The notes under the pieces: generated by a model
Database searches by the model: none
Told to the model about the DNA's origin: nothing
What the model saw: only the letters and a program-made list of their open reading frames with translations
Origin: Linnemannia elongata
Taxonomy: Eukaryota; Mortierellomycota; Mortierellomycetes; Mortierellales; Mortierellaceae
Direction: 5' to 3'
Assembly: GCA_036320915.1 (NCBI GenBank)
Contig: JAXBDG010000002.1
Location: 2,480,001 to 2,544,000 of the forward strand
DNA: 64,000 nt
Part shown: one piece after another, positions 1 through 10,276 of the stretch
Position numbering within the stretch: position 1 is the first letter of the stretch
How the letters are laid out: every line of letters starts with the position of its first letter
Position numbers and translations under genes: made by a program

Positions 1-182
1 TCCCCAAGTCGCTACAACGCAAGCAATTGATCAAGGACACTGCCTACCGCCCTCAAGCTAACTTTTTACCTCAGGCACCAAAACGGGGAAAAATGGATGT
101 CACTACTCAGCGACCTTCGAAACGCATCGAGAAGGAGAAAGTGAAGGCAGAGAAAAATAAAGCAGCTGCTACTGTTCTGTAG
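1..182 (+). CDS. FAD monooxygenase, 3'-terminal exon only (truncated by window edge)
   Basis: This is the last exon of a monooxygenase gene that begins outside the window. It reads in one frame from base 3 to a TAG at 180-182 and matches exon 8 of the intact copies downstream: a PKS(L/V)QRKQ start, the AYRPQANFLPQAPKRG block, a PSKRIEKEK stretch and an alanine-rich end. Its wording (IKDTAYRPQ, MDV in place of LEI) is closest to the copy at 22191-24367. Together with the following pseudogene it reproduces the gene order seen at 22191-27118. Whether the upstream part is intact cannot be seen. Confidence 0.85.
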   Translation, partial: PKSLQRKQLIKDTAYRPQANFLPQAPKRGKMDVTTQRPSKRIEKEKVKAEKNKAAATVL

Positions 183-746
183 GAAAACATATAATTTTCA
201 ATACACATTTTGTTTCTTGTGATATTGTTTATTGCCTAGCCTGACTGTTTCGACGGATTTCACACACAGATAACGATTTACCCCAAGAACTCAACGGAGA
301 ATGATTTTGGTGCCTGACCGTTACCTATTGACGTGCAAGCTTTGGAACCCATTCATGCGGGGGACCCGATCCATCGCACAACCTTCTGCGCACGAATTCA
401 AGGACAAAAACAGCCAATTGGTTGAATTTCTCTTTGTACACCTTTGCCTCTGGTTCATTTCATCCAGCCATTGCGTCCGAAGGAAAAAAAATGCAATGCC
501 GTGTAACTTTTTCAGGCACAACAAAGAGGCATGTGGGGAGGAAGGACAGGAAAAAAAAATATGCTACAACCAAAATAGATGAGTGAATGGACCATTCGTG
601 AGTTCTTCTCATCTCGGTCGGCACCGTCATCTCGCTGGCTCATCATCTCCTTCTTGCCATTCCTCTTCCATTCGTCTTCCATTCATTCACTTTTCTTTCT
701 TTTCCTCTTTCTTCACTCCCTTTTGCACTCCACTTCGTATCATATT
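183..746 (+). promoter_or_regulatory. Intergenic spacer and promoter/leader of monooxygenase pseudogene
   Basis: There is no gene here. The first ~220 bases resemble the spacer at 24368-24600 (shared TTTGTTTCTTGT, GATTTCACAC, GGGGCCCGATCCATCGCAC-like stretches), so this is a duplicated intergenic region. It then holds the conserved upstream element (490-508), a purine-rich stretch, and a long CT-rich leader up to the ATG at 747. Confidence 0.6.
490..508 (+). promoter_or_regulatory. Conserved monooxygenase upstream element, copy 1
   Basis: The element reads AATGCAATGCYGTGTAACT, here with C at the Y position. It lies 239 bp before the ATG at 747. The same element is found before five other copies of the family (3420, 6236, 12834, 21908, 24687), always preceded by an A-rich run. 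Its function is inferred from conservation only. Confidence 0.6.
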
Positions 747-1163
747 ATGAGCGCGCCTTCTGAGACCAGTCAGCCCATCCCTTCGACCAGCAGCACCATG
801 CCTGCTGTCACACTCGATAAATCACCTCACGTCCTAATTGCTGGTGCAGGCCTGGCTGGCCTTTTCCTCGGCATCCTTCTGGAGAGAGCAGGGATCTCTT
901 ATGAGATCTTTGAGCGTTCTTCTGAACCCAGGCCACATGGTGAGCTATATCAATTAGACATCAACTGCATCGGACTTGTTCGAACATTCATGTACTGTAC
1001 ATTACATACGACATCCAACGTACCATATTTAATTTAATGGTATTTCCTCTTGCCGTGGGAATTAGGTGCCATTATCTGCCTGGTAACAAAATGAACCGTG
1101 TATTTTTTCTGTCTGTATTCAGCAGGAGCTCCAAATGCTTTCCAGCTGAAATAGTCGCTCTTT

Positions 1164-1201
<38 letters not shown>

Positions 1202-2813
1202 GCACATAGTCACCCAATATCTTCCCAGCATTAGAGCAGGTCGTTTTGTTGGATGAATAGTTGTCTTTCTCCAAGCCCTCGTTCGGCGGAGTTATGCTGA
1301 CGGACAAACTGGAGCTTATCGGCAAAACTGTTGCCTCGAACACCGACATGCAAGTCTTCATTCCTCTCCTGCGTTCCATTTAAAAAATCGCCTGTCGCAT
1401 TTCTCATATCTTCTTGTTTTTGTTGGGAACGCTTTTTAGCATTGGGTACGACCGTGTCTTGTTTGCTCGTCCTGAACTGCAAGCCATGTTGCTCAAGAAA
1501 TTTCCCTCGGAGAAGATCCATTTGGCAAAAAAGATCGTTACCCTTGACAAAGATCTGGATGGCGTTACCATCACTTTTGACGACAACACCACTGCTTGCA
1601 GTGATATTCTCGTCGGAGCCGACGTAGCTCAAAGTGCCGTTCGCCAACATTTGTACAAGACCCTGGAAAAAGAAGTCCTTCTCCCCAAGTCTGATACCAA
1701 GCCTATGAGCAAGGGTTACATATCGCTCGTCGGCACGTCCAATAAGCTGGATCCCGTTAAGTATCCTGGAGTCTTGGAAAAGGCATATGAGGGGTATTGC
1801 ATAGTTGGAGATAAAGGCACGCCCTATACTGCAAGTTACGCCGTTCGTGTTCATGTCTCATAGAGTGTCGCGCAAAGAAGCATGGTGGCCACCCCAGATG
1901 AACAAGCAACGTCGTCGGAATGGACTAGTCAAGACAACAAAAGGATGTTGGACGAGATCCGCCACTTCAAGACCCCCTATTGGACCATGGGTGACCTGTT
2001 TGATGTGACCGACATCGAGAAGGTCTCCAAGATTTATTTCGAGGACAAGCTCTTTTAGACCTGGACGCATGGACGAACCGTTCTTATCGGCGATGGTATG
2101 TGCTAGTCTTCATTTCCCTTGCACCTTTTGTTTGATCTAATCGATGTGTTATCGCAAACTAACCCATGGTCAATTGATTACTTCCCTTATTTAAATTCAC
2201 TCCTCAGCTGCCCACATGGTAAGAGACTAACACGAATGTTGTTACTATTCATCAATTGCATGGTTCCAATCGCCCTTTATTTTTTTTGTTCTACTTATCT
2301 AGCTCCTTCCAAGCAGTGGTGCAGGCGCGGTGAATGCGATGCAAGATGCGGTCCTCCTCGCCAACCCTCTCTTACATTAAGCCTACTAGCTTTGAAAACA
2401 TCAAGACCGCACTGAGTGACTATAGGAATGAACGGTTCGATGCCATCAAGGACCAATATCCTCAGTCGCATATGAGTGCCAAGCTCATCTATGGACATGC
2501 AAGTCTTTCATGCGCCAATGCCCGAAAGAAAAAGATAAAAACGATGAGGTCGACATTTTTCTAACCCCAGGTGCATTGATTCCATCGAATAGACACTCTG
2601 GGAACGAATTCTCAGATACTTCGTGTTCAACTGGCTCCCCGAGTCGGTACAGCGCAAGCAATTGCTTCAGGACTCTGCTTATCGCCCTAGGCTAACTTCC
2701 TACCTCAAGCACCCAAGCGAGGCACTCTGGAGATCATACCTCAATGGCCTTCAAAGCGCGTCCAAGACGTGAAGGAGGATACGAAAGATGCTATCGCTGC
2801 TGCAGCTGTTTGA
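747..2813 (+). pseudogene. Broken FAD monooxygenase copy
   Basis: All eight exons of the family can be traced, but the gene is dead. Exon 1 (747-939) is intact with the Rossmann GAGLAG motif, and exon 2 is 1066-1082. Exon 3 starts at 1210 and hits an in-frame TAG at 1258-1260. The intron before it carries a run of 33 T. The splice acceptor and first ~80 bases of exon 5 are deleted around 1860-1890. A second in-frame TAG lies at 2056-2058, a frame shift occurs in exon 7 near 2373 and another in exon 8 near 2690. Three donors have become GC instead of GT (near 1350, 1831, 2499). Exon 4 is a patchwork: the first part resembles the 6520/24940 type and the middle (about 1620-1740) resembles the 3748/22191 type, which suggests past gene conversion. 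Confidence 0.9.
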
Positions 2814-3747
2814 TTACCCAGACAAATGTTTATAGAAAATTAGCATCTAAATAAATACGTTCCTATAGACCTTCCTCCCCTGGCAGCCACCTAATCTTTC
2901 TTCTTGTGCTTTTGGACTGGCATTTGTGTGCCTTTTTCTCTTCTCTGCGTGAGGTTATTCTATGATCAGCAGTGACACTTCTTCGCAGCGTGTTGATCAA
3001 GAGCCTGGGGGATAAACAAACGCATAGCAAGCCAGATGTGCTCAGCGAAAACTTTATCCACAACAATCGCGGAAGCACCTCGTTTTTTATGGAGAGTGCA
3101 CGTGACTTTTGATTTTTGATGAAAAATGAAAAAAAACAGGTAGGGTTGAGTAACTACGCGTACTTGTCATATAAACATAACCAACAACGCACGCCTTTGA
3201 AAGGACCAGTAGAACGTCAAAAGGTAACAGAGAAGAAGACAACGTCTCCTAGAACTTCATCGAGGAGGTACTGTGAAGTGCATACATCTCTCTGTCACGC
3301 CACAATACCATCCATTTTTCAGTCCCCTCAAAAACAAACAAAGCATGGGATTGGTTCACCTTCATTTGCTCTTTGGCGCCTATTGTTAAATTCACTCAAC
3401 AATTACTTAAACAAGAAAAAATGCAATGCTGTGTAACTGTTGGAGTTGCGCTAAAAAAAACGAAGGAGGGAAGGCAAAGAGGAAGAGGAAGAATGGGAAG
3501 AATGAAAAAAAAAAAAAAAATAAAAAAAAAAAATAAAAAAAAAAAATGAGTGTCAGTAAGCATACCTCGTTCCACCTCATCTCGCACCTCATTCACATTC
3601 CACTCTCTCATCACCTCTTTCCTTGTCCCTCATTCCTCCATCTCTCCATAACACTCTCACCCTCCAACCCCTTGAACCAGCTCTTTCTCCCTGCTTCTTC
3701 TCCCTCATCTATCAACTCTCTCACTCTTTACGCCCTCCCCTCAGAAA
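2814..3747 (+). promoter_or_regulatory. Duplicated intergenic spacer and leader before monooxygenase gene
   Basis: No gene is seen. This spacer is recognisably the same as 21311-22190: both hold the stretch AAGCCAGATGTGCTCAGCGA (3029 and 21521), a GGGTTGAGTAACTACGCGTA-type stretch and ATAACCAAC nearby, the conserved upstream element, then a CT-rich leader. An A-rich tract (about 3504-3546) interrupted by T lies in the leader. Confidence 0.65.
3420..3438 (+). promoter_or_regulatory. Conserved monooxygenase upstream element, copy 2
   Basis: AATGCAATGCTGTGTAACT lies 310 bp before the ATG at 3748. It is identical to the copies at 6236, 21908 and 24687, in a spacer whose flanking sequence differs from those of 6236 and 24687. 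Confidence 0.65.
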
Positions 3748-5914
3748 ATGAGCAACAACACCGAGGCCAAGCCTACTCCCAACGGCGTTTTCAAGGGTAG
3801 CGACCTGCCTCCTTTGGTGACCGATAAACCTCCTCATGTCTTGATTGCTGGTGCCGGCTTGGCTGGTCTCTTCCTTGGTATCCTCCTTGAAAAGGCGGGT
3901 ATCCCCTACGAGATCTTTGAGCGGTCTGCCCAGATCAGACCTCTTGGTAAGCTCGCGTTCTTAAATTCCGTTGGCAACTGATATGTAAATGGCTGAAGCA
4001 AGGTGTCAAATTAATACCTCAATCCTTTCTTTCTATGTTTCTGGGTCCAAGGTGCCATTATGTGTTTGGTAAAAGAAAGTCCCCTGTATTCAATTGAGCT
4101 GCAAGTACGATCAAAGGACGTAAAATTTTCCAACTGACATAATTCCACCCTCTTTTTGGTAACATAGTCACCAAACATCCTTCCAGCATTCGAGCAACTC
4201 GGCTTGTTAGACGAACTTATGTCCTTCTCAAAACCCGCAATTAGGGGACAAATGTTGACCGATAACTTGAAACTCATTGGCAATATGCTAGCCACTAGCG
4301 CTGAGCTGTAAGTCTCATTCCCTTCCATTTATCTCGTCAAAGGGAAAACCCGTACTTTTATTCGCACATTTTTGTTAATTTGCCGAACACTTCCCTCTTT
4401 TTAGCATTGGGTATGACCGCGTTCTCTTTGCTCGTCCTGAGTTGCATGACATGCTGCTTAACAAAATTCCCAAGGAAAAGCTCCACATGTCAAAGAAGGT
4501 GTTGTCATTCCAGCAAAACCACGAGGGTGTCATGATCCGGTTCAGCGACAACACATCCATCCACGGTGATATCCTTGTTGGTGCCGACGGTGCTCACAGT
4601 GCCGTTCGCCAGCACTTGTACAAGACCCTGGAAAAGGAAGGCCTTCTCCCCAAGTCTGATACCAAGCCTATGAGCAAGGGTTACATATCGCTCGTTGGCA
4701 CGACCAACGAACTGGATCCTGCCAAGTATCCTGGTGTCTTGGACGAAGACTCCGAGGCATTTTATATGGTCGGAGATAAAGATACGCCATACACCGTAAG
4801 TAAAGGCATCTTATCATGCAGCGTCTTAAAAGAAAAAAGGTACTGGTCCCCGTCTAACTTTACCATTCTATTTCTTTTTCAGTGGGTGACTTTCACCATC
4901 CCTGGAAACAGAATCTGCTGGAACGTTATCATTCAGCTAGGCATCACCGAGATTGCAGATGATCAATTCAAGTCATCGGATTGGGTTCCTCAACAGAACC
5001 AGAAGATGATGGATGAGATCCGTCACTTCAAGACCCCCTATGGCACCATGGGCGACTTGTTTGATGCCACCGACATTGAACGTGTTTCCAAGGTCTATTT
5101 CGAAGACATGCTTTTCGAGACGTGGAACCATGGTCGCACCGTCTTGATCGGCGATGGTATGCATAACAATCAGTCCAATCGCACCCAGCTTCACGTTATG
5201 CCTGCTTCTCTACCATCGTGCCTTACACTAAAATGCCAAATACGATTTTTTTTCCGGTTGTTTCTTTTAATTAGCTGCACACAAGGTGAGGATCAGAAGT
5301 ATGAATTACGAGATTGACTGGCCATGAAGCATCCCATCCTAATCATCATAACCATGGTGTCCATGCATATTTTTGCCTCTATATTTTCTTTTAGATCCTT
5401 CCGAGCAGCGGCGCTGGTGCTGTCAACGCCATGCAAGATGCCGTCCTCCTCGCAAACCATCTTTACGACATCTTCCCCACCAGTTTTGAAAATATCAAGA
5501 CCGCTTTGGCCGAGTACAAAGAAGAGCGATTCGATGCAATCAAAGAGCAATACCCACAGTCCTACATAAGCGCCAAACTAATCTATGGACATGTAAGTTG
5601 GTGAAAAGAATTATACGCTAGTTTGGTGAAGAATGGGAGCAAATCGCTTTGATCGTTAACGCCGATATGTTTTTGTTTGAATTGAATAGACTTTTTCTGA
5701 GCGAATTCTCAGACATGTTGTGTTCAACTGGCTCCCCAAGTCGGTACAGCGCAAGCAGATGTCCAAGGATACGGCATACCGCCCTCAGGCTAACTTTTTA
5801 CCTCTGGCACCCAAACGAGGTACTCTGGAGATCATTCCTCAATGGCCTTCGAAGCGCATCGAGAAGGAGAAAGAGGAGGCAGATAAGAAAAAGGCAGCTG
5901 CCACTTGTTTGTAA
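3748..5914 (+). CDS. Class A FAD-dependent monooxygenase, 484 aa (subtype 1)
   Basis: Eight exons join in frame: 3748-3946, 4052-4068, 4168-4307, 4405-4795, 4883-5156, 5275-5285, 5395-5592, 5690-5914. The product shows the three flavoprotein hydroxylase landmarks. These are a Rossmann GAGLAG at residues ~35-40 with FERS ending the second strand, the DG motif GADGAHSAVR at ~178-187, and the GD motif GDAAH at ~339-343 followed by a P..GAGAVNAMQDA helix. This family uses FAD and NAD(P)H to hydroxylate or epoxidise small molecules; the substrate here is unknown. The 11-nt exon 6 encodes the AAHK of the GD motif. There is no signal peptide or obvious membrane helix; the tail is lysine-rich. An AATAAA signal lies ~18 bp after the stop. 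It pairs with the next gene as a two-gene unit also seen at 22191-27118. Confidence 0.92.
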
Positions 5915-6235
5915 GAGGACGGATGATGTTCGTAATAAACTCGTTGTTTCTGTCGATTGACCAGCCCAGTAGCATTGTTTATGAGCGCATTTAGTTTTGT
6001 AGGCAACAAGAAGATGCCTTCTCTCTCGTTGACATGCTGTATCTGCACGACATTGTTTCTCGCCATCGTCACTACCTCCACTGATTTCGCAGGGATAGTG
6101 ATTCTCGCCATGCACCCATTGAAAGCATTCATGCTTGGGGCCCGATCCACCCCACCACCTTTTGGCTAAAATGCTCTTTGTGCACAGAGTTAGGCTCTGT
6201 CTATGGTTATTTCACCCAACCATTCCAAAAGAAAA

Positions 6236-6254
6236 AATGCAATGCTGTGTAACT
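6236..6254 (+). promoter_or_regulatory. Conserved monooxygenase upstream element, copy 3
   Basis: AATGCAATGCTGTGTAACT lies 266 bp before the ATG at 6520, preceded by an A-rich run and followed by TTCAG, as at 24687. Confidence 0.65.
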
Positions 6255-6519
6255 TTCAGAAGAAATAAAGAGGCAAGTGGGGAGGAAGGACTGGAAGAAA
6301 AGAGAATGAAGAAAGAAAGAGGAAAGCAAGAGATATGGGCATATGCCATTCGTAAGTGCTCCTCATCTCGGTGCCCACCATCATCTCGCTGCCCACCATC
6401 ATCTCGCTGCCCCATCATCTCCTTCTTGCCATTCCTCTTCCATTCGTCTTCCATTCATTCACTTTTTCTTTCTTTTCTTCTTTCTTCACTCCATTTAACA
6501 CCCAACTGTGTATCATACT

Positions 6520-8690
6520 ATGAGCGCACCCTCTGAAACCATTCAGCCCATCCCCTCGACCAGTAGCACCATGCCTGCTGTCACACTCGATAAATCACCT
6601 CACGTCCTAATTGCTGGTGCAGGCCTGGCTGGCCTTTTCCTCGGCATCCTTCTGGAGAGAGCAGGGATCTCTTATGAGATCTTCGAGCGTTCTGCCGAAC
6701 CCAGGCCACTTGGTGAGCTATATCAATTAGACATCAATAGCATGTAACGGATTCACACGTTCATTTACACACGACACGTTACTTATAACATTAATTTGAC
6801 GCTCTCTCCTTTTGCCATGGGTCTTAGGTGCCATCATGTGCTTGGTAACAAAAAGAGTCTTGTACCTTCTTAGCTCTGCGGAGCAGAATCGTCAATTACT
6901 TCCCAATTGACATAGTTCCTCAATCATCCACCTTTATCGTATAGTCACCAAACATCCTCCCAGCATTCGAGCAGCTCGGCTTGTTGGACGAACTCTTGTC
7001 GTTCTCAAAACCCGCAATTAGGGGACAAATGTTGACTGATAAGTTGAAGCTCATTGGCAATATGCTAGCCAATAGCGCTGATCTGTAAGTGTCACTCTCT
7101 TCTATTTCGCAGGTCAAAGGAAACACGCTCCTTTACTCACACTTTCCTACTTCTATATTGAACATTCCTTCTCATCAGCATTGGGTATGACCGTGTCCTG
7201 TTCGCCCGTCCTGAGTTGCAAAACATGCTATTGAAGAAGATTCCCTCGAACAAGATCCAATTGTCGAAGAGGATCGTTCATTTTGACCAGGATCAGGATG
7301 GTATTACCATCACTTTTGACGATAACACCACTGCCCGCGGTGATATTCTCGTCGGAGCTGACGGCGCTCATAGTGCTGTTCGTAAACACCTCTATGCAAC
7401 CCTGGAGAAGGAAAGTCTACTCCCCGAGGTCGATACCGAGGCCATGAGCAAGGGGTATATTTCGCTCGTCGGTACGACCAACGCATTAGATCCCGTCAAG
7501 TACCCTGGTGTCTTGGAAAAAGAATCCGAGGCATTTTATATGATCGGAGACAAAAACACGCCCTACACTGTAAGTTACGCTAGACGTGTTTGTGTCGCAT
7601 GAAATGCTTTGCAATGAGTGCCTTACTAAGGAACGTTGCGAGGAATATATCTGACGTACCTGTCACGTTCATTTCGGTAGTGGGTGACCTTCACCATTCC
7701 TGGCAACAGAATCTGTTGGAACGTAATCATCCAGCTTGGACTTTCGTCCACCGCAGATGAACAAGCAACGTCGTCTGACTGGACCAGCCAGAACAACAAG
7801 AAGATGTTGGACGAGATCCGCCACTTCAAGACCCCCTATGGGACTATGGGAGACCTGTTTGATGTGACCGACATCGACAAGGTTTCCAAGGTCTATTTCG
7901 AGGACAAGCTATTTGAGACCTGGACGCATGGACGAACCGTTCTTATCGGCGATGGTATGTGCCAGTCTTCATTTCCTTTGCACCTTTTGCTTTGATCCAA
8001 TCGACGTCCTCCCTCACACTAACACACGGCCCATTGAATACTTCCCCTATTTTCATTCACTCCTTAGCTGCCCACATGGTAAGACAGTTACTATTCGACC
8101 CGAAGGTTGCTCAGATTCATTAATTGCATCGTTCTAAGAGCTTTTCATTCCACCCCTCATTCGCCTTTGTCTAGCTCCTTCCAAGTAGCGGTGCTGGCGC
8201 AGTGAATGCGATGCAAGATGCGGTCATCCTCGCCAACCATCTCTATGACATTAAGCCCACCAGCTTTGAGAACATCAAGACCGCACTGAGTGGCTATAGG
8301 AATGAACGGTTCGATGCCATCAAGGACCAATATCCTCAGTCGCATATGAGTGCTAAGCTCATCTATGGACATGTAAGTCTTTCATGCGCCAATGCCTGAA
8401 GGAGAAAGGTCAAAAAAAAAATGAGCTTGACGTTTTACTAACCCCAAGCGCATTCCATCGAATAGACACTTTGGGAGCGAATTCTCAGATATGTTGTGTT
8501 CAACTGGCTCCCAAGCTCGCTCCAGCGCAAGCAGATGTCTAAGGACACTGCCTACCGCCCCCAGGCTAACTTTTTACCTCAGGCACCCAAGCGAGGTTCT
8601 TTGGAGATCATCCCTCAATGGCCTTCGAAGCGCATCGAGAAGGAGAAAGAGGAGGCAGCGAAGAAGGGAGCAGATGCTACTGCTCTGTAG
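6520..8690 (+). CDS. Class A FAD-dependent monooxygenase, 482 aa (subtype 2)
   Basis: Exons 6520-6712, 6828-6844, 6945-7084, 7179-7569, 7681-7954, 8068-8078, 8175-8372 and 8466-8690 join without frame breaks. I chose the ATG at 6520 (start MSAPSETIQP) because the same start is used by 747 and 24940. GAGLAG, GADGAHSAVR and GDAAH are all present; the 11-nt exon gives AAHM here rather than AAHK. Exon 3 carries the PAIRGQ wording of its left neighbour, although exons 1 and 4 belong to the other subtype. About 275 bases, including introns 5 and 6 (about 7922-8196), match the gene at 24940 with no difference I can see, a sign of recent conversion. Substrate unknown; probably soluble. AATAAA follows at ~8709. 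Confidence 0.92.
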
Positions 8691-8938
8691 GGGTATGTAA
8701 GTTGTCCATAATAAACATTTTGTTTTCTTTGAGTTACTAACTCCAACACACAGTTGTATTTTTTAACATGCGCGTTCGATTTGATGCATTGGGGAACAAG
8801 GATTTGCACGACATCGTTCCCTTACCATCGTGACTTTCTGGACTGATTTAACCCGAATAGCCTACACAAAACCGAAAATGATGTTTGCGTCAGGCCGTTG
8901 ATTGTTGACTCTACCAACGCTTCACTCGTCAATCGACC

Positions 8939-9136
8939 TTCCAGGCTGTTGTCTGTGCAGTGTTCTTTTTGGTGCCCGGGTCGATTGGCCTTAAGGGTGC
9001 GATGACTTGGTTTACGGAGGATATGTCGGGTGGAATGAATTTCGCACTACAGATGGTTGTTACTGCGATCGCCATTAGTGTCGGGTTGTTTACATCAGCA
9101 CTGGCTATTTATCCTATGGGCAAAGCAGCAGACTAG
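8939..9136 (+). pseudogene. C-terminal fragment resembling ThrE/Prm10-type transporter
   Basis: An open frame reads from about 8921 to TAG at 9134-9136. It is strongly hydrophobic, with a VFFLVPGSIGLKGAM segment, an FALQMVVTAIAISVGLF segment and an IYP near the end. This pattern is typical of the C-terminal part of fungal ThrE-domain (DUF1212/DUF3815, Prm10-like) membrane exporters. No upstream exons are present, so it is a stranded fragment brought in with the neighbouring small genes. The assignment rests on remembered family pattern, not a search. Its stop overlaps the stop of the opposite-strand gene through the palindrome CTAG (9133-9136). Confidence 0.5.
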
Positions 9137-9483
9137 TTGGTGGTGAGGGGTGAGCTGGTGACGGTGGTGGATGTGCTGATGGCGGTGGCGGATGTGCTGG
9201 TGGCGGTCTTGTTAAGAGTCGGGTACCGGTTCTTACCCCACATAGGGCCCTTCTGAACTGACTTGAGGTTCTTATCGCCGTCATATGTGAGGGTGTAGCT
9301 GCAGTTTCCCCTGGCAAAAGCTTCTTTTTCATGTGCTGTCAGCAGCTTTCCGAAAGTTAAAGCTTCCAGAGTATCTGATGGAATGTAGTAACGTGTTCCT
9401 GTCTCCCCATCATGATACCCGACCGCGTTTGACAGCTCATTAACCCTCAACGCTTCTTTCAGCAACTTTCTAGTCTTCACCAT
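9133..9483 (-). CDS. Small unknown protein, 116 aa (inverted pair, left member)
   Basis: A single open frame starts at ATG 9483 and ends at 9133. Its first ~90 residues are about 80% the same as the product of 9980-10276 on the other strand, sharing KTRKLL, GTRYYIPSDT, KLLTAHE.EAFA and SVQKGPMW blocks. Selection on protein sequence is therefore likely. Compared with its partner it carries ~22 extra Thr/Ser/Ala residues just before the final Asn, made from ACC/GCC/ATC triplets. The sequence AATTGAGATGG surrounds the start in both copies. There is no signal peptide or membrane helix. I do not recognise the family. It sits inside the monooxygenase array next to the transporter fragment, so it probably arrived in a separate rearrangement. 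Confidence 0.55.
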   Translation of the reverse strand: MVKTRKLLKEALRVNELSNAVGYHDGETGTRYYIPSDTLEALTFGKLLTAHEKEAFARGNCSYTLTYDGDKNLKSVQKGPMWGKNRYPTLNKTATSTSATAISTSTTVTSSPLTTN

Positions 9484-9979
9484 CTCAATTGACCTTTAGA
9501 AACAGATACATGGACGTCGTCCACAGTCAGGGTCTTTGTCCTGGTAGAAACTCGCACTTGAGAACTGACTTACGCCGCTGCTTATACAGTACACAGATGT
9601 TGAGACGACTTGGTCACAATTTACGTATTTGTAAATAACTACATCGCCCACTGAGGCCCAGGCACTAGTTAACCATTGGGCTGGACCTCCGGGTTGCGAT
9701 TATGTGTAGCACTGCCTAGTGGCACAACCCCCACGGACGCGAAATGTTGCTAGTGTTATTTCAATTAGCCAAAAAGCCACAATTGCAAAGCCACAGCTAA
9801 TGGGAGGTGTAGTATTTCCTACAAAACCAAACTAGCCCTTTCTTGCTTGTTCCATCACCCATTCTTGCCTGTTCCATCACACTTCTTGCCTGCTCCATCA
9901 CCCTTCTTGCCTATTTCATTACCCTTTTTACCTGTTCCATCAACCCGCTTGTCAGTTACTTCATTTTTTTTAAATTGAG
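9484..9979. promoter_or_regulatory. Shared divergent promoter region of the small gene pair
   Basis: This 496-bp spacer separates the two divergently transcribed small paralogues. It holds the 21-bp tandem repeat next to the right-hand gene. No coding frame is supported. Only a few bases around each start codon are visibly alike on the two sides. Confidence 0.5.
9839..9950 (+). repeat. 21-bp minisatellite, about five imperfect units
   Basis: Units of the form TTCTTGCCTGTTCCATCACCC are repeated head to tail about five times with increasing divergence toward the right. The array ends ~30 bp before the ATG at 9980, so it probably lies in the promoter or 5' leader of that gene. No matching array is seen before the opposite-strand partner. 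Confidence 0.8.
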
Positions 9980-10276
9980 ATGGAGAAAACTAGGAAGTTG
10001 CTGAGAGAAGTGTTGGGGGTTGATGAGCTGACAGACGCGGTCGGGTATAATGATGGGGAGAGAGGAGCAGGAACACGTTACTACATTCCATCAGATACTC
10101 CGGAAGCTTTAACTTTCAGAAAGCTGCTGACAGCTCATGAACAAGAAGCTTTTGCCAAGGAAAACTACAGCTACGCCCTCACATATGACATCGATAAGAA
10201 TCTCACGTCAGTTCAGAAAGGACCAATGTGGGATAAGAACCAGCATGCGAAGCCCAACAAGACCGCCACCAACTAG
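9980..10276 (+). CDS. Small unknown protein, 98 aa (inverted pair, right member)
   Basis: The open frame runs from ATG 9980 to TAG 10276. It is the paralogue of the gene at 9133-9483 and shares its whole core. It has a three-residue insertion in the GERGAGTRYY region and lacks the Thr/Ser-rich extension, ending NKTATN. The protein is hydrophilic, with no predicted export signal. The pair is arranged head to head. Function unknown; conservation between copies is the main reason for calling it a gene. Confidence 0.55.
   Translation: MEKTRKLLREVLGVDELTDAVGYNDGERGAGTRYYIPSDTPEALTFRKLLTAHEQEAFAKENYSYALTYDIDKNLTSVQKGPMWDKNQHAKPNKTATN

Noticed and set aside
301..582. 93-codon open frame upstream of the first pseudogene
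   Set aside because: It lies in duplicated spacer and contains the conserved upstream element; the frame is not kept in the matching spacer at 24368-24939.
3396..3614. Minus-strand frames rich in Phe/Leu opposite the A-rich tract
   Set aside because: They are low-complexity translations of the poly(A) and GA-rich leader of the gene at 3748.
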